Shown here piece by piece: positions 58,337 to 64,000 of a stretch of 64,000 nucleotides of DNA (position 1 is the stretch's first letter; each line of letters begins with the position of its first letter). The DNA comes from an uncultured Bacteroidales bacterium (GTDB lineage: Bacteria; Bacteroidota; Bacteroidia; Bacteroidales; P3): NCBI GenBank assembly GCA_900316515.1, contig ONDE01000007.1, forward strand, positions 1-64,000, given 5' to 3'. The position numbers and the translations under genes were made by a program. The notes beneath the pieces were generated by a model. It did no database searches, was not told the origin of the DNA, and saw only the letters and a program-made list of their open reading frames with translations.

Positions 58337-60754
58337 TCAATCGATAGGTTTTCGCTCTCTGATGCTGACGGCGAAGCCGCCGCAGGGGGCCATCTTGAGT
58401 TTTAAGACGGTCTTGCTGGTGACGGTCTTCTTGGTGATGGTGTAGGCTTTGGGGTTGTAGCCCTCTTTCTGTGCGGCCCCCCAGCCCATCTTGACATCGG
58501 AGACATAGCCCGAGGCGTCCTTGGCGTCGGCGTAGATGGTGGCTTCGTATTTCACGCCGGGCTTGAGGAAGTCGAGCTTGACAGAGAACTCGCGGGCCTG
58601 TTCGTCGGTGACGCCGCCTACATACCACGTGTCACGTGGTTTTAATGTGTTAATGTTTGAATGTGTTAATGCGTTAGTGTCGTCTATTCCATAGACGAAG
58701 CGGGCGGCGTTGCTGATGACACCTTTCTTGCCGTCGGGCAACTCACCGAGGCCGTTGGCGGCCTGGTTGAGCGTTGACACCTTGGGCTTGCGGGCGGTGA
58801 CGATATAGTCGCCAGGCTCGGCATAGAGGTAGATGCTGGTGTCCCAATCCACAGCCACATCCTTGATAAACTGGAAGGCATCCATAAAGGGCTCGTAGTG
58901 CTCGGGGAAGTCGGCGGCCATCTGTAGTGGCGAATAGAAGGTGACGTAGAGGCCAAGCTGGTTGCAGATGGTGTGGCGCATGAGGTCGCGGTTCCAAGGG
59001 GCGTTCTTCTCCATGTCGGTCTCGAAGATACCGGGGGTGTAGTCCATGGGGCCACCCTGCAGGCGTGTGAATGGCAGGATGGTGGTGTGGCCGGGGTTTA
59101 TGCGGCCGCGGAACTCGGTGCCCATGGCGCTCTCGTTGCCGATCATATTGGGCCACGTGCGGCAGAGACCTGTGGGGCGCACGGCCTCGTGGGCGTTTAC
59201 CATGATGTGGTGTTTGGCTGCCTCGACGATGGCACGGTGGTAGTGGTTGATGATGGGCTGGCTGTAGTGGTGCTCGCCATGGGGCACGATATGGCCCACA
59301 TAGCCGCTCTTCACGGCATCGTAGCCATACTCGTTCATCAGGTTGTAGGCCCGTTCCATGAAACGCTCGTAGTTGGTTACCGACGAGCTGCTCTCATGGT
59401 GCATGATGAGGCGGATGCCCTTCTCATGAGCGTAGTGATTCAACGCTGGCAGGTCGAAGTCGGGGTAAGGGGTGAGGAAGTCGAATACGTAGTCCTTGTC
59501 CTTTCCGTACCAGTCCTCCCAGCCGATGTTCCACCCTTCGATGAGGAGTGCGTCGAAGCCGTGCTTGGCGGCAAAGTCGATATAGCGGCGCACGTTGGCG
59601 TTGTTGGCGCCGTGGCGTCCGTGGGGCTTGGCCTTGGTGTAGTCGGTGATGGCCCCTTGCAGCGATGGCGGCAGCGACGGGTCGCCTGGCAAACGCACGC
59701 TGGGGAAATCGTTGGTGTAGCCCCAGGTGCTGTGGTCGCTGATCATCTCCCACCACACGCCCATGTACTTCACAGGGTGTATCCAGCTGACATCCTCCAG
59801 GGCGCAGGGTTCGTTGAGGTTGAGAATCAAGCGCGAGCGCAGCACATCGGTGGCCTTGTCGCAGACCTGCACGGTGCGCCAGGGGGAGTAGCAGGGCGAG
59901 GTGAGGCGGCCGACATATCCGGTGGCATCGGGCGTGAGGTGTACCTTCAGGTTATACGCCTCCTCGTTATATGTCAGGTCGAGGTTCATGGTCGGGAAAT
60001 CCAGCACAGCTGCCTCATGTATGTTGATGTAGAGGCCGTCGTCGGTCTTCATCTGGAGGGCGGTCTGCAACCCGGTGTCGGAGAAGCTCTTCCACGGCCA
60101 GCCGCCGCTGATGTGGGGGCTGTCGTGCAATTCGCGCACCTGGCTGAGGCGGCTCTTGGTGTAGTTGAACTCCTGTGTGTCGTAGTCGCCGGGAATCCAC
60201 CACGCCGTATGGTCGCCCGCCATGCGGAACTCCGTCAACTCGTCGGTGAGCCAGAAGGTAACGAGGGAGTTGAATGTGTGATTGTTTGAATGCGTGAGTG
60301 CATTGATGTCGGAAGGGAACTCATAGCGGAACCCGAGGCCGTCGTCGTAAAGACGGAAGCGAACCACCATCACCGTTGGCTTGTCGACTCGCTTGCCTTC
60401 GTGGTCGAGGTAGAAGTCCTGCACCAGCGTCAATGCCAACTCATTATAGTGGTTTCGGATGTTCTTCTCCTCGCCCCACACGGGTTGCCACGTCTCGTCG
60501 AAGGTGCTATACTGTGCGTCGGCCTGTCGGAAGCCCGAAGCGAGGTCGCTCTTGCGCCACTCCAGCGTGAAGCCCATGTGCGAGGGTAGCACCACGGCCT
60601 TGCCGTCGCGGTAAAGACTGTAGTAGGGCACACTAGCCTTCAGTTCGAACCTCAGCTCCATACGTCCATCAGGACTTGTGAGCCGTTCCTGTGCTGCAGT
60701 CGGTTGCCAAAGGGCAGCCATCACCATTAGCACTGCAAACATTATCCGTTTCAT
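58337..60754 (-). CDS. GH97 glycoside hydrolase, likely inverting (SusB-type alpha-glucosidase)
   Basis: 805 residues, longer than typical (about 700). Signal peptide ends PTAAQ. Barrel motifs: LLIEGWNIGWEDW, IMHHESSSSVTNYE, YVGHIVPHGEHHYSQ, and IGNESAMGTEFRG. The Glu residues in HHESS and NESAM/GTEF match the base residues of inverting SusB, and the Asp nucleophile of retaining members is absent (KSGYVG). Two in-frame 8-bp word arrays encode almost the same peptide, NALTHSN, near residues 155 and 695. Likely starch or alpha-glucan linked. Confidence 0.85.
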   Translation of the reverse strand: MKRIMFAVLMVMAALWQPTAAQERLTSPDGRMELRFELKASVPYYSLYRDGKAVVLPSHMGFTLEWRKSDLASGFRQADAQYSTFDETWQPVWGEEKNIRNHYNELALTLVQDFYLDHEGKRVDKPTVMVVRFRLYDDGLGFRYEFPSDINALTHSNNHTFNSLVTFWLTDELTEFRMAGDHTAWWIPGDYDTQEFNYTKSRLSQVRELHDSPHISGGWPWKSFSDTGLQTALQMKTDDGLYINIHEAAVLDFPTMNLDLTYNEEAYNLKVHLTPDATGYVGRLTSPCYSPWRTVQVCDKATDVLRSRLILNLNEPCALEDVSWIHPVKYMGVWWEMISDHSTWGYTNDFPSVRLPGDPSLPPSLQGAITDYTKAKPHGRHGANNANVRRYIDFAAKHGFDALLIEGWNIGWEDWYGKDKDYVFDFLTPYPDFDLPALNHYAHEKGIRLIMHHESSSSVTNYERFMERAYNLMNEYGYDAVKSGYVGHIVPHGEHHYSQPIINHYHRAIVEAAKHHIMVNAHEAVRPTGLCRTWPNMIGNESAMGTEFRGRINPGHTTILPFTRLQGGPMDYTPGIFETDMEKNAPWNRDLMRHTICNQLGLYVTFYSPLQMAADFPEHYEPFMDAFQFIKDVAVDWDTSIYLYAEPGDYIVTARKPKVSTLNQAANGLGELPDGKKGVISNAARFVYGIDDTNALTHSNINTLKPRDTWYVGGVTDEQAREFSVKLDFLKPGVKYEATIYADAKDASGYVSDVKMGWGAAQKEGYNPKAYTITKKTVTSKTVLKLKMAPCGGFAVSIRERKPID
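58641..58680 (+). repeat. Five 8-bp words (GTTAATGT type) inside GH97
   Basis: TTTAATGT, GTTAATGT, TTGAATGT, GTTAATGC, GTTAGTGT. Encodes NALTHSNINTLK on the reverse strand. Confidence 0.9.
60270..60309 (+). repeat. Five 8-bp words (TTGAATGT type) inside GH97
   Basis: TTGAATGT, GTGATTGT, TTGAATGC, GTGAGTGC, ATTGATGT. Encodes INALTHSNNHTFN on the reverse strand. Confidence 0.9.
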
Positions 60755-60775
60755 ATCGATTGCTGTTATTATATT

Positions 60776-61744
60776 TTACATAAAGAACAAGCAGACACCG
60801 CACACACTTATAGCAGCACCCACAACCTCACGTATAGTCACTTTCTGTCGGAAAATCCAGGCTGCAGGGGCGAGGATGAGGACTGGCGTTAGGGCAAAGA
60901 GGGTCTGCGCTATGCCGGTGGAAGTATACTGTGTTGCCAGCAGCGAGGCACTGACTCCCACAAAAGGGCCGAACACTGTAGCACCGAGAACGCACCACAT
61001 GGCGGTGCGGTCATGTACAGCATGGTTGAGTTTTTCCTTCCAGTCACGGTTGAAAATCACCAATAATGCGAAGAAACCAACCAGACCTATCGAGGCTCGA
61101 ATCATAGTGGCAGCAAAAGGCACGCTCAGAAACAAAGGAATAGGCAAAACAGCGCCATCGGGCACAGCATCCTGAGCAACCCCCGCGGCGGCGATGGCTG
61201 CGTCGTAGTGCTGCAATCCAATTTTACTCAACACAAGTCCGAAACCCTGACAGATGCCTGCCATTGCAGCAAAGAAAACCCCCTTGCGCGGAAGTTTGAG
61301 ACCGACAGTATCGCCTTTCTTGGCAAGGATTGACATAGCAATACCTGAAAGAGTTATAATCATGCCAATGATAGCCAAAGGTCTCATCTGTTCACCAAGC
61401 AAGAGACGGCCTGTAAGAGCTGCTGTTGGGGCCGAAAGGGTCATAAAAAGCTGGCCAAAACGTGAGCCAATGTAGATATAACCCTGCATCAGGCAGTAGT
61501 CGCCTATGACATATCCCACCACACCGCTCAACAAAAGCCACAGCCATGTGGAGCCGTCGGCAAAACGAGGCCACGGAACACCCAGAATGAGCCATAACGT
61601 TACTAGTAGCAACGAGAGCGACATGGTCATCCTCACCGTGTTGAGCGGCAAGCTTCCCATGCGTTTCGATCCCACCTCGGCAAAGAGTGCCGTGACAGTC
61701 CATGACACCGCCACTCCGAGTGCAATTATCTCACCAACAAACAT
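60776..61744 (-). CDS. EamA (DMT superfamily) transporter
   Basis: 322 residues with ten TM helices in two EamA halves; GVVGYVIGDYCLMQGYIYIGSRFGQLFMTLSAPTAALTGRLLLGE is the typical helix 3-4 region and FGPFVGVSASLLATQYTSTGIAQTLFALTPVLIL repeats the pattern in the second half. Likely exports or imports small metabolites. 21 bases upstream of the GH97 gene on the same strand, so probably the head of that operon. Confidence 0.82.
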   Translation of the reverse strand: MFVGEIIALGVAVSWTVTALFAEVGSKRMGSLPLNTVRMTMSLSLLLVTLWLILGVPWPRFADGSTWLWLLLSGVVGYVIGDYCLMQGYIYIGSRFGQLFMTLSAPTAALTGRLLLGEQMRPLAIIGMIITLSGIAMSILAKKGDTVGLKLPRKGVFFAAMAGICQGFGLVLSKIGLQHYDAAIAAAGVAQDAVPDGAVLPIPLFLSVPFAATMIRASIGLVGFFALLVIFNRDWKEKLNHAVHDRTAMWCVLGATVFGPFVGVSASLLATQYTSTGIAQTLFALTPVLILAPAAWIFRQKVTIREVVGAAISVCGVCLFFM

Positions 61745-61806
61745 GCTTCAATAACGACGACAGGGACTTTTTATTGCTGTTTTTTCACCATGTCACGATT
61801 ATTTCG

Positions 61807-61814
61807 TATCTTTG
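61807..61814 (+). promoter_or_regulatory. Bacteroidetes -7 box for the DRTGG-PHP genes
   Basis: TATCTTTG 32 bases before ATG 61847. Confidence 0.6.
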
Positions 61815-61846
61815 CAGTCGGAAAACAACATAAAACAATATATCAC

Positions 61847-62182
61847 ATGAAAGTAAGAGAACTTGTAGAAAAACTGAACCTCAAAGTATTGAGCGGCGAG
61901 AGCGGATTGGATCGCGATATCGACGGCTGCTATGTCAGCGACCTGCTGAGCGATGTGATGGGCAACGCCGAGATGGGGAACGTGTGGGTAACCTTACAAA
62001 CCCACAAAAACGTGATGGCCATAGCCTCGCTCAAGGAGCTCGCCTGTGTCATACTGGTCAAAGGGCTCACTGCCAGCGACGACACTGTGGAGCAAAGCAA
62101 CGAGGAGGGCATCCCCTTCCTGTCGACCGACATGCAGACCTACGAGACCGTCGGCAAAATCTATCAGTTATTGAATGTCTGA
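61847..62182 (+). CDS. DRTGG-domain-like protein
   Basis: 111 residues from ATG 61847, placed after the promoter; the frame back to 61790 would precede the -7 box. MKVRELVEKLNLKVLSGESGLDRDIDGCYVSDLLSDVM and later ILVKGLTASDDTVEQSNEEGIPFLSTDM fit the DRTGG fold found in small stand-alone proteins next to PHP-domain and hydrogenase or anti-sigma genes in anaerobes. Molecular role unknown. Its stop lies in the 8-bp word array that follows. Confidence 0.72.
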   Translation: MKVRELVEKLNLKVLSGESGLDRDIDGCYVSDLLSDVMGNAEMGNVWVTLQTHKNVMAIASLKELACVILVKGLTASDDTVEQSNEEGIPFLSTDMQTYETVGKIYQLLNV

Positions 62183-62265
62183 ATGTTTAATTGTTTGAAT
62201 GTTTGAGTGGTTGGCACGTATTTGACTGCGTAGCACTCAAGCAATCAGGCAATCAAGCAATCAAG
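62171..62265 (+). repeat. 8-bp word palindrome between DRTGG and PHP genes
   Basis: Left TTGAATGT, CTGAATGT, TTAATTGT, TTGAATGT, TTGAGTGG (62171-62210); right CACTCAAG, CAATCAGG, CAATCAAG, CAATCAAG (62234-62265), the complementary class. Includes the stop of the DRTGG gene and ends eight bases before the PHP ATG. Confidence 0.92.
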
Positions 62266-62273
62266 CAATAGCT

Positions 62274-63056
62274 ATGGTAGCCCCGTTCAAAGCCGACCTG
62301 CATATACACACGGTACTTTCGCCGTGCGGCGACCTCGAAATGTCGCCCTCGGCCATTGTCGACCGTGCACTGCAGCGCGGATTGGACATGATTGCCATCA
62401 GCGACCACAACACCACACGACAGGTGAAGGTGGCACAGAAGATAGGCCGCGAGAAAGGCCTCTTTGTCCTAGGAGGCGTGGAGGTGACTTCGCAGGAAGA
62501 AACGCACTGCCTATGCTACTTCCGCGACGACGACCAACTCGATGCCTTCCAACTATTCCTCGACGAGCACCTGCCTAAGATTCCAAACGACGAGGACCGC
62601 TTCGGCTACCAGCTCATCGTCGACGAGAACGACGAAATCGTAGGCGAAGAAGAGTATCACCTGCTCAACGCCATCGATGTCGACATCGATGGCATCTACG
62701 ACGAGGTGCACCGCATCGGTGGACTTTTCGTGCCTGCTCATATCAACAAAGGCACCACCTCGCTGATAAGCCAACTGGGTTTCGTACCACCCGACCTAAA
62801 GGCCGATGGACTCGAAATCAATTTCCGCATCACAAAAGAGGAAATACTAAAGAAGTTCGCCTATCTCAAAAGGTTCAACTTCATCACCGACAGCGACGCA
62901 CACTTCATCGACAATGTGGGCGATGTTTACAATATCATACACATGGAACACCGCACCTTCGACGAGTTTGCAATGGCACTGCACGGACAGGGAGGCCGAT
63001 ATATCGACACATCTTATTTCCGCGAGCATAAACTACCCGGAAAATTCGTAAGTTAG
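62274..63056 (+). CDS. PHP-domain metal-dependent phosphoesterase
   Basis: 260 residues. PHP signatures: KADLHIHTVLSPCGD (HxH, about 7-21), IAISDHNTT (about 41-49), GGVEVTSQEETHCLCYF (about 66-82), FVPAHINKG and ITDSDAHFID (about 206-215). These ligate metals in PHP phosphatases or nucleases. Often found beside DRTGG proteins. Substrate unknown. Confidence 0.82.
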   Translation: MVAPFKADLHIHTVLSPCGDLEMSPSAIVDRALQRGLDMIAISDHNTTRQVKVAQKIGREKGLFVLGGVEVTSQEETHCLCYFRDDDQLDAFQLFLDEHLPKIPNDEDRFGYQLIVDENDEIVGEEEYHLLNAIDVDIDGIYDEVHRIGGLFVPAHINKGTTSLISQLGFVPPDLKADGLEINFRITKEEILKKFAYLKRFNFITDSDAHFIDNVGDVYNIIHMEHRTFDEFAMALHGQGGRYIDTSYFREHKLPGKFVS

Positions 63057-63093
63057 ATTATAGTTTACCGTTTAGAAATTAAAACTAAAGGAT

Positions 63094-63858
63094 ATGAAAA
63101 AGACATTGTTTCTAGCACTACTGATTTCAATTTCCAGCATTCAACTTTCAATTTCCCATGCGCAACCAGGCCGCCTCGGTTCCGTACCGCCACCCCAGCG
63201 CCACACCGTAAGTTTCGAGAGCCAGCATGGCGAGGCTTTCTCGGTCTTCATCGACGGCAACCTGATCAACCGTATGCCACAAAGCCGTGTAATGGTAAAC
63301 GACATCAGCAAGCAGACTCACCAAGTGGTGGTTGTACTGAAACGCCCTGCCGAGAAAGCCGCAGTCCTCAGCCTGCGTCCCGGCGAACCCAACGTCACAG
63401 TAAATGTGAACTACGACATGCGCCTTGAGCAACTCTACCTCTTCACCGCGGGTCATAACCGCGGCGACCTCAACGAAATAGAGGACTTTCACCATAAAAC
63501 CGATGCCAGACGCCAGATTGCACACCAACCAGGCATCGTCCCTCCTCCTCCAATGCCACAGCAGGTCACTCTGCCCACCGATGAGGACGTGCAAAGCATG
63601 ATCGACCGTCTTAACGCCATGTCGTTCGACAGCGACCGTCTGGCCCTGGGAAAAGCAATGGTTGCAGCAACACCCATGTCGTCCTCTCAGATTTCAAGAC
63701 TTGCCAAAGCCATCGACTTCAGCAACTCCCAAGTCGACTTCCTGAAATATGCCTACGCCTACTGCGTCGACAAGGAAAACTACTATCGCACCGTCGATGT
63801 GCTGACTTTCAGCAGCGACAAAAAGAAAGTGCTGGATTATATCGCAACCCAGCAATAG
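63094..63858 (+). CDS. Secreted DUF4476 protein
   Basis: 254 residues: signal peptide (hydrophobic 4-22, ends SHAQ), a beta domain (about 35-115) and a C-terminal DUF4476 domain (about 160-252) with MIDRLNAMSFDSDRLALGKAMV, SSSQISRLAKAIDFSNSQVDFLKYAYAYCVDKENYY. Role unknown. Part of the signal sequence (SISSIQLSIS) is encoded by 7-bp words. Confidence 0.8.
   Translation: MKKTLFLALLISISSIQLSISHAQPGRLGSVPPPQRHTVSFESQHGEAFSVFIDGNLINRMPQSRVMVNDISKQTHQVVVVLKRPAEKAAVLSLRPGEPNVTVNVNYDMRLEQLYLFTAGHNRGDLNEIEDFHHKTDARRQIAHQPGIVPPPPMPQQVTLPTDEDVQSMIDRLNAMSFDSDRLALGKAMVAATPMSSSQISRLAKAIDFSNSQVDFLKYAYAYCVDKENYYRTVDVLTFSSDKKKVLDYIATQQ
63124..63158 (+). repeat. Five 7-bp words (CTTTCAA type) in a signal-peptide region
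   Basis: ATTTCAA, TTTCCAG, CATTCAA, CTTTCAA, TTTCCCA at 7-base spacing in the DUF4476 precursor. Confidence 0.75.
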
Positions 63859-63865
63859 ACTGAAC

Positions 63866-64000
63866 CTATAGCTTTATCTGTTCAGCCTTGTTGTCGGTCA
63901 GGTTTACAACCTCTATGGTGTTTGAAAAACTGACGGCGATATAGGCTTTGCCCCCACTGACGACGATATCTTGCGCCACATCGCCCAAACCGCGACCATT
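63866..64000 (-). CDS. Beta-propeller (YncE-like) protein fragment, 5' end outside the window
   Basis: 45 codons reading NGRGLGDVAQDIVVSGGKAYIAV...NTIEVVNLTDNKAEQIKL then stop. The LGDxAQDIVxxGxKxYIAVxxSNTIEV pattern is typical of blades in secreted YncE/DUF5074-type propellers of Bacteroidetes. Here it is the last blade before a stop. The rest lies to the right of the window. Confidence 0.6.
   Translation of the reverse strand, partial: NGRGLGDVAQDIVVSGGKAYIAVSFSNTIEVVNLTDNKAEQIKL

Noticed and set aside
1..64000. tRNA or rRNA genes
   Set aside because: No cloverleaf with a GGTTCGA-type T arm or conserved rRNA block was recognised by eye; a tRNAscan run would settle it.

Overview
ORGANISM. 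The window looks like chromosomal DNA of an uncultured, fairly GC-rich Bacteroidales bacterium, probably gut-type. Promoters have the Bacteroidetes TAnnTTTG -7 box (13650, 14011, 41030, 47015, 51931, 51969, 61807). A type IX secretion sorting tail, SusB-type GH97 enzymes, a rhamnosidase, DUF4476 and BF-type lipoproteins all fit this phylum. Most genes are GC-rich. The ends of two islands (1-3.3 kb and about 45.5-48.5 kb) are clearly AT-rich and look acquired. No rRNA, tRNA or CRISPR array was seen.

LAYOUT. 1-3.3 kb: tail of an RHS polymorphic toxin locus (JAB-type tip, putative immunity genes, a displaced orphan tip, a truncated integrase). 3.4-6.4 kb: Wzz-like protein, O-antigen ligase/polymerase-like protein and an NlpC/P60 hydrolase. 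6.4-13.6 kb: ClC channel, OmpA lipoprotein, and a trkA-trkH-trkH potassium operon. 14-18.3 kb: etfB-etfA, a four-helix-bundle (S23-type) cassette and an acyl-CoA dehydrogenase. 18.3-27 kb: secreted proteins, pyrC, a beta-barrel, ADP-forming acyl-CoA synthetase, a GNAT-HD fusion. 27-31 kb: an eight-gene operon headed by an ECF sigma factor. 31-34.7 kb: apt, atoE-like transporter, alkaline phosphatase, lipoprotein. 34.6-40.7 kb: tatC, tatA, two likely Tat clients (a ferredoxin-fused aldo/keto reductase and a polyferredoxin with an internal twin-arginine motif), YitT, and a hemerythrin-like/LuxR regulator. 41-45.3 kb: a T9SS cargo and dnaK. 45.5-49.5 kb: duplicated lipoproteins, a structured RNA candidate, an AbiE-type toxin-antitoxin pair and a nucleoside-hydrolase-like lipoprotein. 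49.5-52 kb: CDF exporter and sstT. 52-61.7 kb: GH97, GH78, thioredoxin-like, GH97 and an EamA transporter. 61.8-64 kb: DRTGG and PHP proteins, DUF4476 protein, and a truncated propeller gene.

MAIN UNUSUAL SIGNAL. The chromosome is peppered with arrays of short degenerate words repeated at a fixed period of 7, 8, 9, 10 or 11 bp, often followed by the reverse-complement words so that the whole forms an imperfect palindrome. They sit at gene junctions, frequently supplying the stop or start codon, and also inside coding sequences in frame (pyrC, one GH97 twice, the ClC channel, the polyferredoxin, several signal peptides). One pair of arms brackets a four-helix-bundle gene inside the etf operon, resembling the organisation of 23S rRNA intervening sequences. 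A second, longer palindromic family with a shared core occurs at 14.9, 20.7, 31.6 and 37.3 kb. I do not know a named family for these elements.
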